From NCBI GenBank assembly GCA_035578175.1, contig JAQMRL010000011.1:3607501-3671500 (forward strand): a DNA stretch of 64,000 nucleotides, written 5' to 3'. Of this stretch, positions 56,717 to 64,000 are shown piece by piece. The notes under the pieces are model-generated. The model was not told where the DNA came from and searched no databases. It saw nothing but the letters and a program-made list of their open reading frames with translations. The stretch comes from Catonia carolina. Lineage: Eukaryota; Arthropoda; Insecta; Hemiptera; Achilidae. Each line of letters starts with the position of its first letter. Positions within the stretch are counted from its first letter, which is position 1. A program made the translations under genes and the position numbers.

Positions 56717-57560
56717 AAAATACTGTAAGGTTACACACAAAATGTGACATATTATGCTAGGTGGGAAGGGGGGTAAATTACAGATAAATATGTAAAAATA
56801 CTGTAAGATTACATATGAAATGTCCACAAAATGTGACAAATTATGCTAGGGGGGGGGGGAGTAACAGATAATACGTAAAAATACTGTAATATAACGTATG
56901 AAATGTCCACAAAATGTCATAAATTATGCTAGGTGGGAGTAACAGTTAATAACTAAAAATACTGTAATATTACACACAAAACGCGACAAATTATGCTAAG
57001 AGGGGAAGTAACAGATAAGACGTAAAATACTGTAATATTACATATGAAATGTCCACAAAATGTGATAAGTTATGCTAGGGGGGGGGGGAGTTACTGATAA
57101 TACGTAAAAATACTGTATTATTACACATAAAATGTGACAAATTATGCTAGGGGGGGAAGGATAAGAGATAAATACGTAAAAATACTGTAAGATTACCTGT
57201 ATAAGAAATGTCCAAAAATGTGACAAATTATGCTAGGGGGGAAAAACAAATAAATACGTAAAAATATTGTAATATTACAAACGAAATGTCCACAAAATAT
57301 GACAAATTATGCTAGGGTGTGAAATAACAGATAAATACGTAAAATACTGTAAGATTACATAATAAATGTCCAGAAAGGTGACAAATGTTTCAAGGGAGAT
57401 AATAGACAACACGTAAAAATACTTTAAGATTACACACAAAATATGACAAATTTTACTAGTGGGAGGGGGGAATAACAGATAAATACTAAAAATACTGCAA
57501 GATTACTTATGAAATGTCCACAAAATGTGACAAATTATGCTGGGGGGGGGGGGATAACAG
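56717..57560. repeat. ~75-95-bp minisatellite, 11 units
   Basis: Each unit carries aaaaatactgtaa(g/t)attac, aaatgtccacaaaatgtgac and aattatgctag, followed by a G run of 3-12 and aacagataa. Starts of the first motif are near 56717, 56792, 56878, 56957, 57026, 57107, 57179, 57261, 57343, 57416 and 57489. Some units lack the aaatgtccac part, giving two length classes. Short frames on the minus strand are by-products. Confidence 0.92.
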
Positions 57561-57874
57561 AAAATATTCCTTTTTTGACGTCGGAGAGGTGCTGCCGTTC
57601 AAGCGACAGTACAACAGCTGAACGATACGTACAATTGTTATACTAAAATTATTAAATTTGTTCAGTAACTACTTAATTGGATTTTGATGAGGAAGCTTAT
57701 TTGTTTCTTTTATTGAGTCGTAGAAATAGATTGTTTTGGGTTCATAGCCAACTTAAATTACTATTTCATTCTTAAGAAAGTATGATGAGAAATTTTTTGA
57801 ATATTTTAGAATGAATAAAAGTACTTTTGAATACATTTATTATGTCCTGAACACAGCACAGAAAACCCAAAAAT

Positions 57875-58519
57875 AACTTCACAGCATACACGCGATTCTC
57901 CTAAAGTAAACGTCTTTTGCGCATTATCTCGTGAAAAGGTTTACGGGCCGTTCTTCCTTCACTAAGTGTCAGTAACCGGAGTAATTTATCTGGACATGTT
58001 AAACGAATGGTTAATGCCTCAACTCCAGGAAGATAGTGATAACTTCATTTTTGTACAAGATGGAGCTCCGCCTCACTAATACTTACAGGTCAGAAATTGT
58101 CTTGATGAACGGCTTCCTAGACGATGGATCGGCCGTGCAGGTGAGGAAAACATTGTGTTTACACCGTGGCCACCTCGTAGTCCAGGCTTAGTGCCCTGCG
58201 ACTTTTTCTTGTGGGTTATGTATAAGACAAAGTTTTTGTACCACCGCTTCCTGTAGATATCGATGATCTAAAACAACATATCGCAAATGCTCCTGCTACA
58301 GTTGACCGCCATATGCATAATCGTGTGTAGGAAGAATTCGACTACCGTGTTGATATCTGCCGTGTTAAAAATGGTGCACACAGTGAACATCTGTAAATAT
58401 TATCAAAATAACTTAATGAATTCTTCTATATAATCATGTAAGTAATTACCTTAACTTTTCAAAAATAAATTTTCTATAAGCTGTCGAAACTGTTATTTCA
58501 TTTATAATCACCCTGTATT
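57875..58519 (+). pseudogene. Tc1/mariner-superfamily transposase, C-terminal half
   Basis: Reads SPKVNVFCALSREKVYGPFF, VTGVIYLDMLNEWLMPQLQE, NFIFVQDGAPPH-stop (second catalytic Asp), then PWPPRSPGLVPCDFFLW (third Asp). After a shift it reads LPVDIDDLKQHIANAPATVD, EEFDYRVDICRVKNGAHSEH and L-stop (58394-58396). I count 46 residues between the two Asp, more than the 34-41 of classical mariner/Tc1. A likely terminal repeat taatcaccctgta lies at 58505-58517. The left end and N-terminal half are missing. Stops and one frameshift make it dead. Confidence 0.85.
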
Positions 58520-58747
58520 AGTACGAATCATATGCGCATGATTGTACTACGTGGTGTGTCATTTAGGACAGCCTGTTCTTGATGAGTTGGAGGAGTAGAT
58601 TAACGATAACAACGTTCCTAGTCAGCTACCTGTTGACGTAGGCTTTTATTCATAAAATGAAATTGAGGTTTTTAAGGGAATAGTCTATTTAATTAATAAA
58701 AAATATGCTTTATTAAGAGTGTTTCACGCAGAATGCGATCTGCGTCC

Positions 58748-59268
58748 TTCAGTCATGTAATTGGCTGACTGTGATAAGATTGCTCACCACGGGTAGATGG
58801 AGTGTTAAATTAATTATTCTCTATCTGTTTGGTCCAGGGCTAAAAAAAATAGTTCTGTTTCTTATCACATGGTCAGCCAATTATATGCTTGAACTATTTA
58901 AGATCAGAAGAGGTAGAGGTGTTAAAGACTCTAGTCAGAGTTATCTCCTCTGAGAGTAATAAATTTTACTTTACAGCCAGACCCTGTGGTGAATAAAGTG
59001 AAGGTGTCATTTACAGGGTGGAAAGTAGGTGCTTTTCGGAGGACCTGACATGCTGATAAGCATACTCTTTCAACTCAGTAAGGAAGGCAATTGTAAACTA
59101 CCACACTCCTCGTTTTTACTTAGTTAAACCTCTAGAGTTTCATACTAGCCTTTCGGCTGTTGACCTAATGAACAACATCTGATAAGTAACAGAACTATTT
59201 TTTGTAGCCTGGAAACTAGCAGATCGAGTACAATTAATTTAACACCCCCCCCCCGCCCGTTATGGGCA
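58748..59268 (-). mobile_element. family A copy 14 (host copy, interrupted)
   Basis: 58748-58778 and 59177-59268 are consecutive parts of one reverse-orientation copy, split by a sense-orientation copy. A C10 run replaces cactccacct near 59240. The repeated tgataag at both junctions is probably what is left of the target duplication. Confidence 0.75.
58780..59176 (+). mobile_element. family A copy 15, nested insertion
   Basis: Full-length copy (~397 bp), ttgctcaccacgggtagatgg to tgttgacctaatgaacaac, inside copy 14 in the opposite orientation. Confidence 0.85.
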
Positions 59269-59384
59269 ATAAATATCTTTAATCGGACTAAAGGTAATCC
59301 GTTTCCAGATTTTAAATCGTAAAAAATTAATTTGCTGAGAATACAAAGAGAATATTTAGAACTGACATAAAACGCTGTGCTTCT

Positions 59385-59425
59385 CTTTTTGGCTCCGGGT
59401 TTGATTCCCGGTCAGGTGTAGAATT
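59385..59425 (+). mobile_element. tRNA-like SINE fragment (B-box half)
   Basis: ctccgggtttgattcccggt is a good T-arm/B box; the A-box half is not recognisable. Confidence 0.4.
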
Positions 59426-59594
59426 TTTAATCACTCATTTTCATCTATTAGAAGAATAATGAGTCGTTGCATTGTTAGTGCGAGTTTTGAGTAATACTTC
59501 AAGTATCACTCAATACAAATTAAAAGTACAAATTTGTTGTTTTGTACTAAAATTTAGTTAAATTAAAAAATGAATTAAAAATGAAATTAAAATT

Positions 59595-59997
59595 TCAATG
59601 CGACTTTTGTGCACGAATCTTTCTGACTAGCTGAGGAATTCTACGTTTTAGGCTGTTGCTAAGAGCTACTCTCAAATCACTGCTTAAACTTAGTCCATTT
59701 CGTTGTTTGTTTTTAATTAACAATAAAGTAGAGAACCCCTGCTCACACAAATAAGTGGTTGAAAAAAGTCATAAGGTACCGCAAAGCTACTTGCCGAATC
59801 TTGGGGAAGCCCAGGGCTTTCTTACACCACAACTCTTCTACCTTTACTTAATCTGAATCTTGAATGTATTTACTTAATCTTGTTCAATAAAAATCGTAAC
59901 TTTGATTTAATCACGGGAAAATATTACTTTTTTATAAGTAGTCACCGGACTCTCACGGACCACCTTTGGTCCGCGGACCACCGGTTGGGAAACACTG
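59595..59997 (-). pseudogene. hAT transposase C-terminus and 5' terminal repeat
   Basis: The minus strand reads KALGFPKIRQVALRYLMTFF, shifts by one base, then TTYLCEQGFSTLLLIKNKQR, NGLSLSSDLRVALSNSLKRR and IPQLVRKIRAQKSH-stop (59595-59597). YLCE.GFS....IK.K.RN.L....DLR.AL....PRI..L....Q.. is the hAT dimerisation domain used by active hAT transposases. At 59997 the minus strand starts CAGTGTTTCCCAACCGGTGG, a typical hAT terminus. The catalytic domain between is deleted (only ~400 bp in all) and the other terminus is not seen. The last ~57 codons are open, so decay is moderate. Confidence 0.85.
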
Positions 59998-59999
59998 TT

Positions 60000-60216
60000 A
60001 TAGAGCATGAAAAATGTAGTAAATGAGGAAATTTTTTTAAAAAAGCGTAACAGCCGTTTTTGAGAAAATTGCAGAAAAGTAAAAAATGACATGAATGAAC
60101 TACTACTTCCGGTTGACCGATTTTGATAAAAGTTTTCGTGTCGGGTCCTCTAGTGGTACCTAAGTTTCAAGTTTCATACGATTTTCCGATCTTGAGATAT
60201 TTTGTTCACACACACA

Positions 60217-60251
<35 letters not shown>

Positions 60252-60378
60252 CAATCGCTAAAAACATGTTTTTTGGGTTCAGGGAGTCTGAAAACGTGAA
60301 GATCCGGTGATTACTCGATTTCGAAAAATCGACATGAAAACAATAGGTATATTCATACAGGTAAGAAAAAGTAAAAAT
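60000..60378 (+). mobile_element. family C fragment, copy 7
   Basis: The 3' third only (tagagcatgaaaaatg to attcatacaggtaagaaaaag), with a CA/CG run at about 60206-60250. It begins directly beside the hAT terminus. Confidence 0.8.
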
Positions 60379-60428
60379 TAGGTACATGTCCAAAATCGGC
60401 ATATTTTAGTGATGTAAAAAGAAATAAA

Positions 60429-60535
60429 GGCCGCCTCCGTAGCGTAGTAGTAGCGCGGTATCCTATTACGCAAAGGTCCCGGGTTCAATTTCCGGCCAGG
60501 GTCTGGAAATTTTCACTACAAAACCCACTGTTCCG
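60429..60535 (+). mobile_element. tRNA-derived SINE family D, copy 2
   Basis: ggccgcctccgtagcgtag (A-box region), gtcccgggttcaatttccgg (B box with a 5-bp T-stem) and ccagggtctgg, then aaaacccac as in 35631-35750. Best tRNA-like fold of the window, but no full cloverleaf. Confidence 0.7.
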
Positions 60536-60539
60536 AACG

Positions 60540-60948
60540 AAGAAGTCTACAGAAATTCAGAACCTCAAGCAGAACAGATGAGAAAAAAGAGGATTTCTTT
60601 CTTTGGAGATCTCTTGAGTATTGGCTCAGCCAGAACTCCTCACAAATCATCAACTATTTTCAAACCAGAAAATCTCAGCCCCACTGGATCAAAGAAATTG
60701 AACAGAACATGAACAAAATCGAAATCTCACTTGAAGACCTGAAAAGAAAATCTAAAAATTACCACAAACTCAACAACCCAAGACTTGAACAGAAACAACC
60801 GACCAAGCGACAGAAAATCGTGTATTACGATGAAGAACGCCAGAAGAGATCAGAAAGATTGAAGGAATACTATAGAAGAATCAAGGAAAGAAATGTAAGA
60901 AAAGTACTCCAACACAACAAAATTCGAACTAAGATTTTTCTTTTTTAA
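60540..60948 (+). pseudogene. LINE C-terminal region
   Basis: Reads MRKKRISFFGDLLS in one frame, then IINYFQTRKSQPHWIKEIEQ in another. This runs into an 80-codon open frame at 60709-60948 (MNKIEISLEDLKRKSKNYHK, KQPTKRQKIVYYDEERQKRS, ERLKEYYRRIKERN) ending at a stop. The highly basic, charged C-terminus after an F(F/Y)GH..R block is the end of the same LINE family as 6255-6610. No RT. One frameshift upstream of the open part. The Met at 60709 is internal to the ancestral protein, so it is unlikely to be a real start. Confidence 0.8.
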
Positions 60949-61139
60949 TGAACTTATGTAGTTTTATGTGGCTTTAAAAAAGAAAAAAATAAATTTGCCA
61001 TGTAAAAATTCACAAAAAATCGTTTTTCTGAGTAAAGTCTCCTCATCATCTTAAATTGGAGATGAAGTGGTTTAAAATTTGAAGATGAACAAAATTTTTA
61101 TATGATGAATACATAACTTTCTTTATCCATATTACAAAT

Positions 61140-61453
61140 AACCGACCTTGTTGGTCTAAGGGTAAAGTCGTCACCGCTAGTCAGGTGTTTAGCAGCTTAC
61201 AAGCGGCGACGAAGGTTCGTAGTTCAAAGCCTAGTAAAGGTTGTTACTTTTATACTAATTTGAATACTAGACAATGGTTATCGATGCACTTTGATGGCTG
61301 GGGTTCAAGCAACCAGACTCTCTCTGGAATGGTTGGCCTAAGTCTGTACAAGATTACATCTCATTTGTATGTCTTACACATCATCCTCATCTCATAGGTT
61401 CGTGGGGTTTGCGTATTGTTCTAAATTGAACAGATTGCAACGTACATACATTA
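61140..61453 (+). mobile_element. SINE family B, copy 6 (best tRNA-like head)
   Basis: accgaccttgttggtctaag with ggtctaagggtaaag as A box, and gttcgtagttcaaagcc as B box, then the family B body. The sense frame is open (LNTRQWLSMHFDGWGSSNQT). Its tail is split by the LINE at 61454-62546 and continues at 62547 with gtacatacattaggaaaaat. Confidence 0.88.
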
Positions 61454-62546
61454 TTTTTTTTTCTCTTTTATTCTTTATTTACAACTGTAAAACGTTACAA
61501 CAAGCAAATGTGATGATTATGATAATAATGTAAATGACATGATAGGCATGAGAGGGGTAGGGCCCCCATTGGTGCCTCCCCAAGAATGAAATTTGTATAT
61601 CAAATTAGCAGGTCTCTACTCCAGCGTCTTTTAAGGCGTCTAGAGGGATTATCAGGTAAATGGACGGAGGAAAGTGAACGCACCAGGGGGTTCTCGTGTT
61701 CATGTGACTTGTCGTGAAAGCGTTTGTATAGGTATTCAATGGAATTTTGTACAAGTGGTGTTTTCAAATCTGTATGTAAGGTTTTGTTGCTAACGTAAAG
61801 AGGTGCATTTGCTATAAGGCGTAATGTTTTTGACTGGAATGCTTGAATTCGTTGCAAATTAGAGGGTTTGGTTGAACCGTAAATTTGGGATCCGTAGGTC
61901 CAAATAGGTTTCAAAAGAGAACAATATATGCGTAATTTTTGTGCCGTTGGTAATTTTGATCGTTTTTGAAGTAGGGAATATAGAAGTTTAAGTCGGGAAT
62001 TCAGTAATAAACGTTTCCGTTTGATATGTGTGCTCCAAGTTAGTCGTTTATCGAAAGTCAGACCGAGATACTTGACCGTATCTGTCTTTGTGAGAGGTTC
62101 ATTGTCTATGTATACTGGTGGGCAATCACCATGACGGAGTGTGAAAGTTACGTGAAGGGATTTTGTCGTATTAAGTTTTATTTTCCATGTTTTACACCAT
62201 TCGTGTATAAGATTGAGATGATGTTGGAGTGTTAGGGAAGCGTGTATAGAGTTTTGGTCTCGGGCTAATATCGCTGTGTCGTCAGCGTAGGTAGCAGTGA
62301 GGGTCTGGGGTAGGATCGGTAGGTCTGAAGTGTATACAGAATAGAGAAGTGGTGCTAAAATCGAGCCCTGAGGCACGCCGGCTAAGACAAGAAAGAAATT
62401 TGAGTAAGACGATCCTAAACGAATTCTAAAGAATCTGTCAGATAGGAAGGAATTTATGATAAGATAGTAGGTAAATGGTAGTATTTCTTTCAGTTTGTGT
62501 AAGAGACCTGTATGCCAAACTCTGTCAAAAGCTTGAGCGACATCTA
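61454..62546 (-). mobile_element. young 5'-truncated Jockey-type LINE with 12-bp target duplication
   Basis: A 1093-bp insertion on the minus strand with a poly-A end (61454-61463) and an aataaagaataaaag signal region. gtacatacatta is present at 61442-61453 and at 62547-62558, a 12-bp target duplication. It truncates within RT and landed in the tail of SINE B copy 6. Confidence 0.93.
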
Positions 62547-62556
62547 GTACATACAT
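61600..62556 (-). CDS. Jockey-type LINE reverse transcriptase, partial open frame
   Basis: The longest open frame of the window (318 codons). It encodes the palm-to-C-terminus part of an RNA-directed DNA polymerase of a non-LTR retrotransposon: LDVAQAFDRVWH (motif A, catalytic Asp), RLGSSYSNFFLVLAGVPQGS (motif B), TATYADDTAILARDQNS (motif C, YADD), VKYLGLTFDKRLTWSTHIKR (thumb), LLKPIWTYGSQIYGSTKPSN and a basic end RRLKRRWSRDLLI. The endonuclease, ORF1 and RT fingers are missing, so it cannot retrotranspose itself. No stop or shift interrupts it, implying recent insertion. The first Met and two following codons lie in the duplicated SINE target sequence, not in the LINE. Real LINE coding begins at about 62546. 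Confidence 0.93.
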   Translation of the reverse strand: MYVLDVAQAFDRVWHTGLLHKLKEILPFTYYLIINSFLSDRFFRIRLGSSYSNFFLVLAGVPQGSILAPLLYSVYTSDLPILPQTLTATYADDTAILARDQNSIHASLTLQHHLNLIHEWCKTWKIKLNTTKSLHVTFTLRHGDCPPVYIDNEPLTKTDTVKYLGLTFDKRLTWSTHIKRKRLLLNSRLKLLYSLLQKRSKLPTAQKLRIYCSLLKPIWTYGSQIYGSTKPSNLQRIQAFQSKTLRLIANAPLYVSNKTLHTDLKTPLVQNSIEYLYKRFHDKSHEHENPLVRSLSSVHLPDNPSRRLKRRWSRDLLI

Positions 62557-62570
62557 TAGGAAAAATATTT

Positions 62571-63602
62571 CATACAGGGAAAAAATAAAAACAAAAATTG
62601 TTATATAATACTTTGAAGGAAATTCAGCTTTTTAGACTAACAGACGGTAAAAAAAACAAAAGCAAAATGGTTGAAAAATTCAAATATTCAGATAAATCAA
62701 ATGATGTAAATTTCTAAGTTACTAAACATTTTCTAAGTAATTTGAAACCTGAAAAATTCAGTAACCGAATCTATTATGTAATTCGAATAATATTGGTATT
62801 GAAATTTTAATAGATTGAAATGATGGAACCACAGATGTTTATTTCTTTTAGTATTTTCTTACCAAATTTTCTTCTTTTCCTGTTAAGGTAAACACATGTC
62901 TGATGTACTAAATCAACATTTTAGAGTGTCTATTCATGCTGAAGAGGAAGCGCTAAACGTCATCCTGTATGCTTACAGATCTGAGTGCTGACAAAATAAA
63001 ACTAAATCAGCTGCACACACTACCGTAGGCTTGCTTTTCTTTCTACGTTTTTATCTCTTTCTGTCTATTTGATGAAACACAGTTCCGCTTTTAACTAAAT
63101 TTTTCTCTGTAAAAAAAAGAATACTTTTCTTTCAATGATAAAATTCAATCTGTCGAATCCTTTAAATGTTTGTAAGTCGTTTCGCTGGTAACAACTTATT
63201 TAATTATACCTAAAATGTTGTCCGTTTTATCAAAGGAACCTTTTTAATTAACCAGATACTAAGGGTGTTTAATTAAAAATCAGATAAATTGTTTCTTTAT
63301 GTTCAATCTGTTGATTTTCTCAATTATTAAAAAAAACATTTAATGGTGTTTCTTAAAAATACAATTATAACAGTCTCCTTTCACGAACCACCTGCAAACA
63401 AACATATTCTTTTATAAAAAAAAAACTTGATCCGGCGAAACGAACTCAAGAAGTTGGTGCAGTTTTTTAATCACTCCGGTTGACTGTTAAAGCTGTTGTT
63501 AATGCTCCTACGCCTTTGTTTATATCCCGGTTATCTTCTTTTTGATTTTATTAGGTCTTTTATATTAACCCATGTGCTACGCGAAGTTACTTCAGTGGCT
63601 AT
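62571..63602. other. unassigned
   Basis: AT-rich 1 kb; nothing recognised before the rRNA fragment. Confidence 0.4.
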
Positions 63603-63603
63603 T

Positions 63604-63905
63604 CAGGTTAGCTTTACCCTACTGATGATTAGTCGTTGCGATAGTAATCCTGCTCAGTACGAGAGGAACATTTGGTTGACGCACTTGGTCGAGCAGCCGA
63701 TGGTGTGAAGCTACCATCCGTGGGATTATGCCTGAACGCCTTTAAGGCCGAATCATGTCTAGTCAAACAAGTGACGATATCACCAGGAGTCCCGAGAGTC
63801 TAACGGCAATATAAACGTAATGTTAGGCGGTAAGCGCTCCGGCGCAACCACTGTAAGCCCAATGGCCGACGTGTCGGCCAACGTCGTGTTTGACACGTCG
63901 GCCGA
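63604..63905 (+). rRNA. 28S (LSU) rRNA 3' region, truncated and degenerate copy
   Basis: Matches the 3' part of animal 28S rRNA: caggttagctttaccctact, atagtaatcctgctcagtac, the sarcin-ricin loop AGTACGAGAGGAAC (63656-63669), gaagctaccatccgtgggat, tatgcctgaacgcctttaag, cggcaatataaacgtaatgt and ggcggtaagcgctccggcgc. A GC-rich expansion stem (repeated ggccgacgtgtc) follows. Right after the sarcin-ricin loop a conserved stretch of about 13 nt is missing, and there are scattered changes at normally invariant positions. The upstream 28S sequence is absent. It is therefore a pseudogene fragment rather than a working gene, although it runs towards the window edge. Confidence 0.88.
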
Positions 63906-64000
63906 CGTGTCAAAAACAGACAATGATTTTTCGTATTGTGACTTCAAATGAGGCGAAGCTGTTTTGATCTTCGTTTTGTATTTAGTTTTTCGAAATGAAC
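63906..64000. other. sequence after the 28S match
   Basis: Could be decayed 28S 3' end or spacer; I cannot align it. Confidence 0.35.

Larger units (their letters stand above)
55660..57660. mobile_element. foldback-like inverted repeat with minisatellite arm
   Basis: The left arm is 55660-55867 plus 56202-56400 (split by a family A insertion); the right arm is 56500-57660. Pairs from the outside in: ttgaac..g.ctctccgac, ctgttatccccccc, agcataattt.tcacatttt, cttacagtatttttaacgat, taaatattggtaaggt-like and aatgaaatataaactc, and cgatttgttacactaatgtt. The ~75-95-bp unit is present once at left and 11 times at right. Long arms built of short direct repeats recall Drosophila FB elements. No coding region seen. 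Confidence 0.8.

Noticed and set aside
56717..57560. CRISPR-like array of regularly spaced repeats
   Set aside because: Units are contiguous and diverged, with no unique spacers, in a eukaryotic context; it is a minisatellite.
60429..60505. Possible tRNA gene
   Set aside because: Good B box and T-stem, but no complete acceptor and anticodon stems, and the sequence recurs with extra 3' body at 35631-35750; it is a SINE.
63496..63708. 70-codon plus-strand frame at the right end
   Set aside because: Its second half is the 28S rRNA fragment read as protein.

Overview
This window looks like AT-rich nuclear DNA of an arthropod, probably an insect. The signs are degenerate Jockey/I-type LINEs, mariner, Tigger/pogo, hAT, Harbinger-like and Helitron elements, several tRNA-derived SINEs, and a fragment of animal 28S rRNA at the right end. 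The order cannot be fixed from the sequence; Hemiptera is only a guess. I find no host protein-coding gene I would defend. Nearly every long open frame lies in, or antisense to, a transposable-element remnant.

Two families dominate. Family A is a ~392-bp retroposon with about 14 copies, two of them nested inside other copies. Copies at 36726-37117 and 18118-18510 are flanked by 11-bp and 13-bp target duplications, which fix its ends. The sense strand is taken as the one ending in ..CTAAACAAC. Family C is a ~0.9-1.1-kb non-coding element with about nine copies. It begins TCTGGTGTGAAAC, carries CA runs, and ends in a small hairpin followed by GGCAAGAGAAAGT. Family B is a tRNA-headed SINE of ~320 bp with six copies. 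Single or paired copies of at least five other tRNA-like SINEs are scattered between.

Layout. 0-8 kb: SINE B, a degenerate 140-bp tandem array, LINE fragments and a 1.24-kb pogo-like element with TA duplications. 8.8-12.3 kb: a C element with a near-perfect palindrome, another C split by an A insertion, and an I-type LINE tail. 13.9-17.3 kb: a mariner remnant, A, and a Helitron-like unit containing about 4.5 copies of a ~440-bp repeat. 17.4-28.8 kb: nested A copies, SINEs, a Jockey-type LINE with a target duplication, a Tigger-like element, a LINE end and a C copy. 29.6-32.5 kb: two mariner derivatives that share an unusual palindromic layout. 33.9-43.6 kb: LINEs, SINEs, a 465-bp Harbinger-like MITE with TAA duplications, part of a Helitron, C and A. 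45.0-48.2 kb: a 318-bp non-autonomous Helitron, a ~1.3-kb inverted repeat and a LINE end. 50.5-53.9 kb: C copies, two of them head to head. 55.7-57.7 kb: a foldback-like inverted repeat with an 11-unit minisatellite in one arm only. 57.9-60.9 kb: Tc1/mariner-type and hAT transposase remnants, nested A, C, SINE and LINE. 61.1-62.6 kb: a SINE B whose tail was hit by a young, 5'-truncated Jockey-type LINE that keeps the longest open frame here (318 codons, YADD motif). 63.6-63.9 kb: a degenerate 28S rRNA fragment.

The genes do not form a pathway; the window is a layered record of insertions. Positions of repeat ends without a target duplication are by-eye estimates, usually good to about 10-30 bp.
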